A DNA stretch of 64,000 nt, taken from contig NZ_FOBF01000012.1 in NCBI RefSeq assembly GCF_900109355.1, positions 186,001 through 250,000 of the forward strand, given 5' to 3'. Numbering within the stretch: position 1 is the stretch's first letter; the number at the start of each line of letters is the position of its first letter. Position numbers and translations under genes: made by a program. This DNA comes from Nonomuraea pusilla (GTDB taxonomy: Bacteria > Actinomycetota > Actinomycetes > Streptosporangiales > Streptosporangiaceae). Positions 28,430 through 36,568 of the stretch are shown piece after piece. The notes under the pieces were generated by a model. That model ran no database searches. It had not been told where the DNA came from and saw only the letters and a program-made list of their open reading frames with translations.

Positions 28430-29617
28430 ATGCCTCGACGTACCGCCGCGACCCTCGCCACCAGTGGCGAGGTGCTGCGCCTCATCCGCACGGGTGAGGC
28501 CGTGACGCGGGCCGACCTCGGCCGGGTGACCGGCCTGTCGCGTCCCGCCGTGCAGCTGCGCGTGGGCGAGCTGCTGGAGCGCGGCCTGGTCGTGGAGCGC
28601 ACCGACGCCCCCTCCACCGGGGGCCGCCCGCCCGTCCGGCTGGAGTTCAACGCCGGGGGCGGCGTCGTGCTCGTGGCCGCGCTCGGCGCGAGCCGCACCC
28701 GCGTCGCCGTCTGCGACCTCGCCGGGAGCGAGCTCGCCGGGCGCGACTTCGCCATCGACGTCGAGCAGGGCCCCGACGTCGTGCTGCCGCTCCTCATGGA
28801 CACCTGGGACGAACTGCTCGGCGACCGGCCCCGCTCCATGATCAGGGGCGTCGGCATGGGCGTGCCCGCCACCGTCGAGTTCGCCCAGGGCCGCACCGAG
28901 AGCGCCCGCGTCATGGCCTCGTGGACCGGCGTGCTGATCCCGCCGATCATCCGCGAGCGCTTCCCCGTGCCCGTCCTCGTCGACAACGACGTCAACGTGC
29001 TCGCCATCGGCGAGCACCGCGGCGCCTACCCCGACCTCGACGACCTGATGTTCGTCAAGGTCTCCACGCGCATCGGCGCGGGCATCATCGCGGGCGGGGA
29101 GATCCTGCGCGGCGCGCTCGGCGCCGCCGGCGAGATCGGCCACATCCCGGTGCTCGACGGCGCCGGCGTGCTGTGCCGCTGCGGCAACACCGACTGCGTC
29201 GACTCCGTGGCCAGCGGCACCGCGCTGCTGCGCGACCTGCGCGAGGCGGGCAAGGACGTCAAGACCATCGCCGACGTCACCGCCCTGGTCCGGGCCGGCG
29301 ACGCCGAGACCATGGCCATGGTGCGCACGGCCGGGCGCAGGATCGGCGAGGTGCTCGCCGGGGCCGTCAACATCCTCAACCCCTCGGTCGTCGTGCTCGG
29401 CGGCGACGTCGCCGAGGCGTTCGGGCCGCTCGTGTCGAGCATCCGCGAGGTCGTCTACCGCCGCTCCACCGCCCTGGCCACCCGGCGGCTGCGCATCGAG
29501 CCGAGCAGGCTGGGCTCGGGCGCGGGCATCGGCGGCTGCGCCGTCATGGTCCTCGACCACGTCCTGTCGCCTGAGGCGGTCGACGAGAGCATGACGCTCT
29601 CCGCCGTACGCCGCTGA
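28430..29617 (+). CDS. ROK family transcriptional regulator (NagC/XylR type)
   Basis: 395 residues. An N-terminal winged HTH (TRADLGRVTGLSRPAVQLRVGEL, about 25-50) is fused to a ROK sugar-kinase-like domain: VPVLVDNDVNVLAIGE, GEIGHIPV and the zinc motif CRCGNTDCVDSVASG. DNA-binding ROK proteins use this fold to sense sugars or sugar phosphates. It is divergent from zwf and therefore probably controls the Entner-Doudoroff operon. The classical DGxxT-type ATP motif near the start of the kinase domain is replaced by VLVAALGASRTR, so it is unlikely to be a kinase. Confidence 0.92.
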   Translation: MPRRTAATLATSGEVLRLIRTGEAVTRADLGRVTGLSRPAVQLRVGELLERGLVVERTDAPSTGGRPPVRLEFNAGGGVVLVAALGASRTRVAVCDLAGSELAGRDFAIDVEQGPDVVLPLLMDTWDELLGDRPRSMIRGVGMGVPATVEFAQGRTESARVMASWTGVLIPPIIRERFPVPVLVDNDVNVLAIGEHRGAYPDLDDLMFVKVSTRIGAGIIAGGEILRGALGAAGEIGHIPVLDGAGVLCRCGNTDCVDSVASGTALLRDLREAGKDVKTIADVTALVRAGDAETMAMVRTAGRRIGEVLAGAVNILNPSVVVLGGDVAEAFGPLVSSIREVVYRRSTALATRRLRIEPSRLGSGAGIGGCAVMVLDHVLSPEAVDESMTLSAVRR

Positions 29618-29688
29618 AGTCCTACCGGAAGCGGCTGCGACGGCCGGCGGCGGCACCCCGCGGCCGCCCAGCCCGGGTATCAACGCCC

Positions 29689-29704
29689 TCCCCCGCGAGG
29701 GGGA
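29689..29704. terminator. Hairpin between convergent ROK and ABC-F genes
   Basis: TCCCCC-GCGA-GGGGGA is a perfect 6-bp stem with a tetraloop, 11 nt before the ABC-F stop. It could serve both convergent genes. No U-tract. Confidence 0.45.
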
Positions 29705-29714
29705 ACGGTCGCCG

Positions 29715-31289
29715 CTAGACGTCCCAGCGGGGGTCGTCGCTCTCGCGTACGACGCCGTCGGCGCCGAAGATCAGGTAGCGGTCGAGGTCGTCGGCGAACC
29801 AGCGGTCGTGGGTCACCGCCAGCACCGTACCCTCGTAGGCGGCCAGCCCCCGCTGCAGCGCCTCCGCGCTCGCCAGGTCCAGGTTGTCGGTCGGCTCGTC
29901 GAGCAGCAGCAGGGTGGCGCCCGACAGCTCCAGCAGCAGGATCTGCAGCCGGGCCTGCTGGCCCCCCGACAGCGTCTCGAACGGCCGCCCGCCCGCCGGG
30001 GCCAGCTCGTAGCGGGCCAGCGCGGCCATCGCCTCGTTGCGGGTCAGCGCGTGCCGCTCCATCACCGTCTCGGCGATCGGCCGCCCCGTCAGGTCGGGCC
30101 GCAGGTGGGTCTGGGTGAAATGCCCGGGACGCACCCGCGCCCCCAGGGCGGCCGAGCCGGTGTGCGGGATCGGCTCGCCCGCCAGCAGCCGCAGGAAGTG
30201 CGACTTGCCGGTGCCGTTGAGCCCGAGCACGCCCACGCGCTCGCCGTAGAGCACCTGAGCGGAGAAGGGTCGCAGCAACCCGGTGAGCTCCAGTTCCTCG
30301 CACGTCACGGCGCGCTTGCCGGTCCGTCCGCCCCGCAGGCGCACCCGGACGTTCTGCTCCTTCGGGGCGCGCGGCGGCGGGCCCGCCCGCTCGAAGCGCT
30401 CCAGCCGCGTCAGCGCCGACCGGTACGCCCCCGCCAGCGCGTCGTTGCCGGCCGAGCCCCTGCGCAGCGTGTCGGCCAGGCGGCGCAGCCTGGCGTGCTC
30501 CTCGTCCCAGCGCCGCCGCCGCTCCTCCAGCCGCTCCTTCCTGCGCGCGCGGGCCTCGGCGTACCCGGCGAAGCCGCCGCCGTGCACCCACACCCCGCGG
30601 TCCTCGACGGTGATCACCCGGTCGGCCGCCTCCGCCAGCAGCCGCCGGTCGTGCGAGACGAGCAGCACGGTCTTGGCCGACGCCCTGATCGCCCGCTCCA
30701 GCCACTGCTTGGCCGGGACGTCGAGGTAGTTGTCCGGCTCGTCCAGCAGCAGGATCGGGTCGGGGCCGCGCAGCAGCGCCTCCAGCATGAGCCGCTTCTG
30801 CTCGCCGCCCGACAGGGTGGCGAGGCTGCGCCCGCGGACCTCCTCGTACGGCAGGCCGAGCGCCTGCGTCGCGCACGCGTCCCAGGCGACCTCCAGCTCG
30901 TAGCCGCCCGCGTCGGCGTAGTCGGCGATGGCCTGCGCGTAGGCGAGCTGGCGCGGCTCGTCGTCGCGCGACCGCAGCGCCGCCTCCGCCGACCCCAGCG
31001 CCCGCGCGGCGGCCCGCACCTGCGGGGGCGCGACCTCCAGCAGCAGGTCGCGGACGGTCCCCACGCCGAGGAACTGCCGCATCACCCCGACGCCGCCCCC
31101 GGCGGACACCCGGCCCTCGGCGGGGGCGAGCTCGCCCGCGATCAGCCGCAGCAGCGTCGTCTTGCCCGCGCCGTTCGGCCCGACGAGCGCCGCCTTCGCG
31201 CCCGGCCCGACCTTGAACGACGCCTCCCGCAGCAGCGGACGCCCGTCGGGCAGCAGGTACGTCAGTCCGCTCACCTCGATGTGCCCCAC
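29715..31289 (-). CDS. ABC-F family ATPase (translation/ribosome-protection type)
   Basis: 524 residues with two ABC domains and no membrane segments. First domain: GPNGAGKTT, LSGGEQKRLML, ILLLDEPDNYLD. Second domain: GLNGTGKSH, LSGGQQARLQI, LLLLDEPTDNLD. A charged linker between them (about 235-305: EARARRKERLEERRRRWDEE) is the ABC-F interdomain helix pair that reaches toward the ribosome's peptidyl-transferase centre. ABC-F proteins act on ribosomes, and some protect against 50S antibiotics. The second Walker A ends K-S-H instead of K-S/T-T, a small deviation. GTG 31289 with a GGGGA site. The divergent TetR gene suggests inducible expression. Confidence 0.9.
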   Translation of the reverse strand: MGHIEVSGLTYLLPDGRPLLREASFKVGPGAKAALVGPNGAGKTTLLRLIAGELAPAEGRVSAGGGVGVMRQFLGVGTVRDLLLEVAPPQVRAAARALGSAEAALRSRDDEPRQLAYAQAIADYADAGGYELEVAWDACATQALGLPYEEVRGRSLATLSGGEQKRLMLEALLRGPDPILLLDEPDNYLDVPAKQWLERAIRASAKTVLLVSHDRRLLAEAADRVITVEDRGVWVHGGGFAGYAEARARRKERLEERRRRWDEEHARLRRLADTLRRGSAGNDALAGAYRSALTRLERFERAGPPPRAPKEQNVRVRLRGGRTGKRAVTCEELELTGLLRPFSAQVLYGERVGVLGLNGTGKSHFLRLLAGEPIPHTGSAALGARVRPGHFTQTHLRPDLTGRPIAETVMERHALTRNEAMAALARYELAPAGGRPFETLSGGQQARLQILLLELSGATLLLLDEPTDNLDLASAEALQRGLAAYEGTVLAVTHDRWFADDLDRYLIFGADGVVRESDDPRWDV

Positions 31290-31350
31290 TCGATCCCCGT
31301 TCGATTAACTAGACCAACGATCCGGTTCCAGTACAGCGTATTATCCGGTC

Positions 31351-31995
31351 GTGGACAACGTGTGGCTGCGCCCCCCGCGCGAACCCCGGCAGACCCTCAG
31401 CCTCGGCAGGATCGTGGCCGAGGCCGTCGCCCTGCTGGACGAGGAGGGCGTCGCGCGGCTCACCATGCGCCGGCTCGCCGAGCGGCTCGGCACCGGCTCC
31501 ACCACGCTCTACTGGCACGTCAAGACCAAGGACGACGTCCTCGACCTCGCGCTCGACGCCGTCTTCGGCGAGGTGCCGCTGCCCGACGCGGGCGGCGACT
31601 GGCGGGAGCGGGTCCGCGAGGTGATCGGCGGCTGGCGGGCGGCGCTGCTGCGCCACCCCTGGTCGGCCACCATCCTCGACCGGCCGCTCATGGGCCCCCA
31701 CGCGCTGGACCACACCGAGGCCCTCTACGCCGCGCTAGCCGCCGCCGGGCTGGAGGGGCCCCGGCTCAAGGCCGCCGCCTACAGCCTGGCCAACTTCGTC
31801 ATGGGGTCGGTCATCATGCAGGTCACCGCGGAGGGACACGGCGACGCCGCGGCGTTCCTGCGGGAGCGCGCCGCGCGCTACCCGCTGCTGGCCCGCCACG
31901 GCCTCGACTGCGACTGGGACGCCGCCTTCGCCGACGGCCTGGGCTTCCTGCTCACCGGCATGCGCGACGGCGGCGGCACGGGCGCGCCCACCTGA
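31351..31995 (+). CDS. TetR family regulator (TetR_C-type ligand domain)
   Basis: 214 residues. HTH at about 20-65 (LSLGRIVAEAVALLDEEG, LTMRRLAERLGTGSTTLYWHV). The ligand domain (WRERVREVIGGWRAALLRHPWSATIL, LANFVMGSVIMQV) resembles the TetR-C group that senses tetracycline-like and other drugs. It is divergent from the ABC-F gene with a 61-bp gap that contains ATCCGGT twice. GTG 31351. Likely represses the ABC-F gene and itself; the ligand is unknown. Confidence 0.9.
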   Translation: MDNVWLRPPREPRQTLSLGRIVAEAVALLDEEGVARLTMRRLAERLGTGSTTLYWHVKTKDDVLDLALDAVFGEVPLPDAGGDWRERVREVIGGWRAALLRHPWSATILDRPLMGPHALDHTEALYAALAAAGLEGPRLKAAAYSLANFVMGSVIMQVTAEGHGDAAAFLRERAARYPLLARHGLDCDWDAAFADGLGFLLTGMRDGGGTGAPT

Positions 31996-32027
31996 GCGGC
32001 GCCCGCACCCGCGCGATCTCGGGCCGG

Positions 32028-34445
32028 TCAGGACGACGCGAAGGTGCCCTCGCGGCGGATCGTCTGCCACGGCAGCCGCACGCCGAGCAGGGCCGTGGCC
32101 AGCGACTGGATGACCACCAGGTACATGAGCTGCCGGTAGACGAACTGCTGCAGCGGCAGCACCCACAGCACGCGCGCCCGCTCCCCGTCCAGCCGCAGCG
32201 CGTACGCGCCGGTCAGGGCCTGCACCACGACGAACCCGGCCCACACCGCGACCACCGGCAGCGGGTCGCCGACGAGCACGCCGTAGAGCGCCATGACGTC
32301 CACCACCGGGGCGAGCAGCGGCAGCAGCACCTGGAACAGCACCAGGTAGCCGAGCCCGCGGCGGCCGAACGTCCCCGGCTCGGTGACCGCCCCGCGGTGC
32401 TTCCACATCGCCTGCAGCGTGCCGTAGCACCAGCGGTAGCGCTGGCGCCACAGCTGACGCAGCGAGGTGGGGGCCTCGGTCCAGGCGAGGGCCTTCTCCT
32501 CGTAGACGACCCGCCAGCCGTCGCGGCAGATCGCCATCGTCAGGTCGGTGTCCTCGGCCAGCGTGTCGACGCTCAGCCCGCCGACCGCGCGCAGCGCCGA
32601 CCTGCGGAACGCGCCGATCGCGCCCGGCACCGTCGGCATGCAGCCGAGCAGGTCGAAGGCGCGCCTGTCGAGGTTGAAGCCGATGACGTACTCGATGTGC
32701 TGCCAGCGGCCCAGCATGCCGCGCCGGTTGCCGACCTTGGTGTTGCCGCTGACCGCGCCCACCTTCGGGTCGCTGAGCGGCGCCACCAGGTGGCCGATCG
32801 TGGCCGGTTCGAACACGGTGTCGCCGTCGACCATGACGACGATCTCGTGGCCGGAGTTCGCGATGCCGGTGTTGAGCGCCGCGGGCTTGCCGCCGTTGGC
32901 CTGCCTGATCACCCTCACGCCGGGCAGGCCGAGCGCCGCCGCCCTGGCCGCCGTGGCGTCGGTGGACCCGTCGTCCACGACGATCACCTCGACCTCGCCC
33001 TGGTACGTGGTGTTCACCAGCGACCGGACGGTCGCCTCGATGCCCGCCTCCTCGTTGTAGGCGGGGACGATCACGGTGACGGGCGGCGGCTGCGGCCAGG
33101 CGGGCGGCCGGCTCGCCCGCCTCCTGCCTCCACGTACGCGCTGGACGTGCGCCCAGGCCAGCACGAGGAAGAACAGCAGCCTGGCCAGCGTGAGCACGCC
33201 CGCGACCGCCAGGATCCAGGCCAGGACGTCCGCGAACGCCGAGGAGGCCCGCTGCGCCAGGCTCAGCGCCTGCCCCACGAGCCGGTCGCCGCCGGACGCC
33301 GGCACGTACGCGCTGTCCAGCCCCAGCCCGTCGGTGAGCGTGGTCGCGCGGTACCCGTCGCGTTCCAGCTTGGTGAGCAGCCGGTCCACCGCCTCGACGG
33401 TCTGGGCCCGGTCGCCGCCCGCGTCGTGCATCATCACCACGGCCCCGCGTCCCCTGGCCGGCGTGCCCGCCTTGACCACGGCGGGCACCCCTGGGCGGCT
33501 CCAGTCCTTGGTGTCGAGGTCGGTGAGGGCCACCAGGTAGCCGTCGGCCCCGAGCTCGCGCATGGCCTGCCACTGGGCGCCGGACACGCTCGCCGGCGTG
33601 GAGGAGTACGGCAGGCGCACCAGCCGCGTGTGCACGCCGGTGGCGCCCGCGATGGCCTTCTGGGTGAGCGAGACCTCCAGCCTCAGCCGCCAGGCGGGCA
33701 CGCTCGCCAGGTCGGCGTGGGCGTAGGTGTGGTTGCCCAGTTCGTGGCCCTCGTCCAGGATCCTCCTGGCCAGGGCGGGGTTCTCGGAGACGCGGGCGCC
33801 GACGGCGAAGAACGTGGCCCTGGCGCGGTGCCGCTTGAGCACGTCGAGCAGGCGCGGCGTCCAGACCGGGTCGGGGCCGTCGTCGAAGGTGAGGGCGACG
33901 GTCCTGGCGGGCAGGCGCAGGCTGCGCGGGCCCTGGCCGGTGGCGTTGACGAGGGGGCCGCCGCGCCGCACCCGCTCGGCCTCGGGGGAGGAGCCCGCGT
34001 CGGCGGCGGGCGCCACGGCGGTCTCTCCCACCTCGTTGGTGGCGTAACCGTGCAGCACCAGCGCGCCGGTCATGAGCAGCAGGGCGACGGCCACGAGGAA
34101 CCAGTGGCCGCGCGGGTCGGCCTTCCTCGACCGCCCGCCGGCGCCGGAGGCGCGGGACGGCGCACCGGTGCGCCGGGAAGGGCGCTCGGGCGCGGCGGCG
34201 GCGCCGGCGTCGTGGGACGGCGCAGAGGGGTGGCCGGGCGCGACGGCGGGCCCTGAGGCGTGGGGTGGTGGGGAGGGGTGGCCGGGCGCGACGGTGGGCC
34301 CCGAGGCGTGGGGTGGTGGGGAGGGGTGGCCGGGCGCGACGGCGGGCCCCGAGGCGGGGGACGGCCGGGAGGCGGGCTCGGGCGCGGCCGGGGGGTCCGG
34401 CGGGGTCGGCTCGGCGGGCCAGACCCGGGTGTCGGCGTGGCTCAT
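32028..34445 (-). CDS. Bifunctional polysaccharide deacetylase / family 2 glycosyltransferase
   Basis: 805 residues. A Pro-rich cytoplasmic leader with three 16-residue repeats (31-78) precedes TM1 (HWFLVAVALLLMTGALVLHG, about 113-132). An extracytoplasmic NodB deacetylase domain has TFDDGPDPVWTPRLL and HELGNHTYAHADL. A second membrane segment near 400-430 is followed by a processive GT2 domain (VPAYNEEAGIEATV, VDDGSTDATA, DGDTVFEP, EDTDLTM, QRYRW) with C-terminal helices. The plan fits synthesis and export of an N-acetylhexosamine polymer coupled to its deacetylation outside. ATG 34445 overlaps the upstream stop (ATGA). Confidence 0.94.
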   Translation of the reverse strand: MSHADTRVWPAEPTPPDPPAAPEPASRPSPASGPAVAPGHPSPPPHASGPTVAPGHPSPPPHASGPAVAPGHPSAPSHDAGAAAAPERPSRRTGAPSRASGAGGRSRKADPRGHWFLVAVALLLMTGALVLHGYATNEVGETAVAPAADAGSSPEAERVRRGGPLVNATGQGPRSLRLPARTVALTFDDGPDPVWTPRLLDVLKRHRARATFFAVGARVSENPALARRILDEGHELGNHTYAHADLASVPAWRLRLEVSLTQKAIAGATGVHTRLVRLPYSSTPASVSGAQWQAMRELGADGYLVALTDLDTKDWSRPGVPAVVKAGTPARGRGAVVMMHDAGGDRAQTVEAVDRLLTKLERDGYRATTLTDGLGLDSAYVPASGGDRLVGQALSLAQRASSAFADVLAWILAVAGVLTLARLLFFLVLAWAHVQRVRGGRRRASRPPAWPQPPPVTVIVPAYNEEAGIEATVRSLVNTTYQGEVEVIVVDDGSTDATAARAAALGLPGVRVIRQANGGKPAALNTGIANSGHEIVVMVDGDTVFEPATIGHLVAPLSDPKVGAVSGNTKVGNRRGMLGRWQHIEYVIGFNLDRRAFDLLGCMPTVPGAIGAFRRSALRAVGGLSVDTLAEDTDLTMAICRDGWRVVYEEKALAWTEAPTSLRQLWRQRYRWCYGTLQAMWKHRGAVTEPGTFGRRGLGYLVLFQVLLPLLAPVVDVMALYGVLVGDPLPVVAVWAGFVVVQALTGAYALRLDGERARVLWVLPLQQFVYRQLMYLVVIQSLATALLGVRLPWQTIRREGTFASS
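34212..34355 (-). repeat. Three 48-bp tandem repeats in the deacetylase/GT2 leader
   Basis: Three near-identical 48-bp units each encode a 16-residue segment like SGPAVAPGHPSPPPHA. They lie in the N-terminal cytoplasmic leader before the first membrane helix. Unit identity suggests recent expansion. Confidence 0.8.
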
Positions 34446-34975
34446 CGCTTCGGGCCCTGGGTCCTGACGTCCTTCCCCGGCGGCTCCTTGGCCTGGCCGG
34501 GCGGGGTGCGGTCGGCGGTGGGCGACGTCACAGGGTCGCCGGAGGTGGGGCCGGTGCTCGCCGGCGCGGTCGGTTCCGCCGTGCGCCGGGTCGAGGAGGG
34601 GGAGGACGTGGGCGTGGAGCCCACGACCTGCCGGTCCGACGGGTCGGACGATCGGGTGGGGGTGCGGGTGGGCGAGGCGGTGGTGGTCCTGGTGGGCCGC
34701 GCCGGCTGGGACGTGCCGGGGCCGGTGGGCGTGCCGGACGGCCTCGACGACGTCCGGGTCGGGACGGCGGGCCTGGTGGCCTCGGGGCCGCCGGTGCCGG
34801 ACGGCCAGCGCACGGCGTCGAGCGTGGTGGAGGTGAACGCGCCGCCGACCAGGAGCGCCGCCCCCGCCAGCATGAGTGTGCCCAGGAGCACCCCCGCGAT
34901 CATCAGGACCCGCCTGCGCCGGCCGCTCTGGTCGACGAACACGGCGGTGCCCGGCGCTCGATGGGTTCTGCTCAC
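34442..34975 (-). CDS. Single-pass membrane protein with Thr/Pro-rich extracellular tail
   Basis: 177 residues: a basic N-terminus (DQSGRRRRVLMI), one membrane helix (VLMIAGVLLGTLMLAGAALLVGG, about 25-48) and a long external tail rich in Thr/Ser/Pro (PTRTSSRPSGTPTGPG, TRTTTASPTRTPTRSS). No enzymatic motif. It is upstream of and coupled to the deacetylase/GT2 gene by a 4-nt overlap, so it may be an accessory or anchoring subunit of that polysaccharide system. The start is GTG 34975, with GAGGA very close by. Confidence 0.75.
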   Translation of the reverse strand: MSRTHRAPGTAVFVDQSGRRRRVLMIAGVLLGTLMLAGAALLVGGAFTSTTLDAVRWPSGTGGPEATRPAVPTRTSSRPSGTPTGPGTSQPARPTRTTTASPTRTPTRSSDPSDRQVVGSTPTSSPSSTRRTAEPTAPASTGPTSGDPVTSPTADRTPPGQAKEPPGKDVRTQGPKR

Positions 34976-35073
34976 GTCCTCAGATCGTAGTGACGTGGGT
35001 GGGCTGTTCTTGCAGATGTAAACAGATGAGCGGAAAGTAACAGCAAATCGTGATCCTCCGCCCGGGAAGCGGG

Positions 35074-35141
35074 GCTGGACGGAGTGGCGGGCTGGGTGGA
35101 GTGCCGGACTGGGCGGAGTGGCGGGCTGGGGGTAGTGGCGG
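35074..35141. repeat. Four intergenic 17-bp tandem repeats
   Basis: Four consecutive 17-mers, of the type GCTGGGTGGAGTGCCGG, fill 35074-35141 with one to four differences between units, followed by a partial fifth unit. They lie in the 212-bp gap between the Thr/Pro-rich protein's start and the DUF2470 stop. No open frame or ribosome-binding site accompanies them. Confidence 0.8.
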
Positions 35142-35187
35142 GCTGCCGATTCCTGCGGAGGTGAGCGGGTGGCCGGCGACGGTGAGG

Positions 35188-35889
35188 TCAGCAGCCGCAG
35201 ACCAGGGTGCGCAGGGCCGTCTCCAGGCAGGCGTGGGAGTGGGCGGGCGACGGCCAGGCGAAGCGCACCAGCCCGCCGTCCACCCGTACGGTGACGCCGA
35301 GCCGGTCCAGCTCCCACAGCCACACCTCGCGCGCCTCCTCGCCGAGCTGCCTCGACACCCCGGCGGCGAGCTGCTCCCTGTGGGCCTCGTTGACGTGCGC
35401 GAGCACCCGTTCCGCGGTCTCGGCCAGCGGGTCGGGGGCGGCGTCCAGGTACTCGTCGGCGTCGAGCACGCCCGACTCCTGCCCGGTCAGGTAGACCACC
35501 TGGCCGACGTCGACGCGCAGCAGCCGGGGCGCGTCCGGGTGGCCGTGGCGCTCCAGCGCCTCGAACAGCGCCTCGTCGGCGTCGTACGCGGCCACGGCGA
35601 CGGCCGCGTCCCGGGCCTCGGGCTCCGGCACGGGTTCCGCCCAGCCCTGCACCTCGATGATCCCGCGCGGGTGGTCTTCGGCCCCCAGCCTGCGTGTGAC
35701 GGTCAGGTGCGCCGACACGACGGCGTCACCGCGCAGGCCGTGCAGCTCCTCGCCGGGGTGGACGAGGAGCACGGGACGGCCGTGCCCGTCCACGCCGCCC
35801 CGGGCGGGGCAGGGGGCGCCGTCCAGGAAGAGCCGGGCGACGGGCGCGGTCGCGGCGAGGGTGCGGATCCGCTCGGGGAGCGGGAGCAT
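35188..35889 (-). CDS. DUF2470-domain protein, probably iron-regulated
   Basis: 233 residues. The C-terminal domain (about 135-225) begins ETAERVLAHVNEAHREQLAAG, the DUF2470 signature also found in the C-terminal part of HugZ-type heme-degrading proteins. The N-terminal 110 residues (RLFLDGAPCPARGG, PVLLVHPGEELHGL) look like a split-barrel, flavin/heme-binding-like strand set. Its promoter contains overlapping iron boxes, which supports a heme or iron role. ATG 35889. Confidence 0.8.
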   Translation of the reverse strand: MLPLPERIRTLAATAPVARLFLDGAPCPARGGVDGHGRPVLLVHPGEELHGLRGDAVVSAHLTVTRRLGAEDHPRGIIEVQGWAEPVPEPEARDAAVAVAAYDADEALFEALERHGHPDAPRLLRVDVGQVVYLTGQESGVLDADEYLDAAPDPLAETAERVLAHVNEAHREQLAAGVSRQLGEEAREVWLWELDRLGVTVRVDGGLVRFAWPSPAHSHACLETALRTLVCGC

Positions 35890-35904
35890 GACGTTCTCCT
35901 AGAG

Positions 35905-35939
35905 TAGGTTAGGCTTACCTAAGTAAGGATTACCTAACC
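35905..35939. promoter_or_regulatory. Overlapping IdeR/DmdR1-type iron boxes
   Basis: TAGGTTAGGCTTACCTAA (35905-35922) closely matches the iron-box consensus TTAGGTTAGGCTAACCTAA. The overlapping AAGTAAGGATTACCTAACC (35921-35939) is a weaker second copy. They sit between the divergent DUF2470 gene, 16 nt from its start, and rpsD, about 15 nt from its start, so Fe-loaded IdeR/DmdR could repress either or both. Confidence 0.8.
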
Positions 35940-35953
35940 ACATTGAGGTGAAC

Positions 35954-36568
35954 GTGCGCTACACCGGCCCCAAGGTCCGCCTGTCGCGTCGCGCGGGCGT
36001 CCCGCTGACCAGGAAGGCCGTCCGCCACTTCGAGCGGCGCCCCTACCCGCCCGGCGAGCACGGCCGCACGACGCGCCGCCGCGACACCGGCGACTACGGC
36101 CTGCGGCTGCTGGAGAAGCAGAAGCTGCGCTGGTACTACGACGTCTCGGAGCGGCAGCTACGCCGGTACTGGGCCCTGGCGCTGCGCAGGCCGGGCGCCT
36201 CGGGCGCCGAGCTGGTCGGGCTGCTGGAGACCCGCCTGGCGTCGCTCGTCGTCCGCGCCGGCCTCGCCCCGTCGATCTACGCCGCCCGCCAGTACGTCGC
36301 CCACGGGCACATCGCCGTGGACGGCCGCAAGGTGGACATCCCCAGCTACCTGGTCAAGCCCGGCCAGGTCGTGTCGGTGCGGGAGCGTTCGCGGCGGCTC
36401 GCGCCCTTCGTGGCCGCGGCGGAGGGCGTGCACGCCGACGAGCGCACCGCCCCCTACCTGGAGGTGGACCACGCGGGCCTGCGTTTCACGCTCATCCGCA
36501 GGCCGGAGCGCGCCGAGATCGCGGTGCCGGTGGACGAGCAGCTCGTCGTGGAGTTCTACTCCCGCTAG
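35954..36568 (+). CDS. rpsD: 30S ribosomal protein S4 (cysteine-free form)
   Basis: 204 residues. RPYPPGEHGRTTRRR, LLEKQKLRWYYDVSERQLRRY and the S4 RNA-binding domain (LETRLASLVVRAGLAPSIYAARQYVAHGHIAVDGRKVDIPSY) are clear. There is no cysteine anywhere, so the N-terminal zinc site of many S4 proteins is missing, as in the stand-alone S4 of Streptomyces. It is not next to rpsK or rpoA. GTG 35954 fits GAGG 5 nt upstream better than GTG 35948. Its 3' end overlaps the convergent channel gene by 4 nt. Whether the genome has a second, zinc-type S4 cannot be seen here. Confidence 0.93.
   Translation: MRYTGPKVRLSRRAGVPLTRKAVRHFERRPYPPGEHGRTTRRRDTGDYGLRLLEKQKLRWYYDVSERQLRRYWALALRRPGASGAELVGLLETRLASLVVRAGLAPSIYAARQYVAHGHIAVDGRKVDIPSYLVKPGQVVSVRERSRRLAPFVAAAEGVHADERTAPYLEVDHAGLRFTLIRRPERAEIAVPVDEQLVVEFYSR

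Noticed and set aside
29808-34256. Plus-strand open frame of nearly 1500 codons
   Set aside because: It runs antisense to both the ABC-F and the deacetylase/GT2 genes and through the TetR gene out of frame. Composition is Arg/Gln/Pro/His-rich with no motifs; a typical artefact of high-GC coding DNA.
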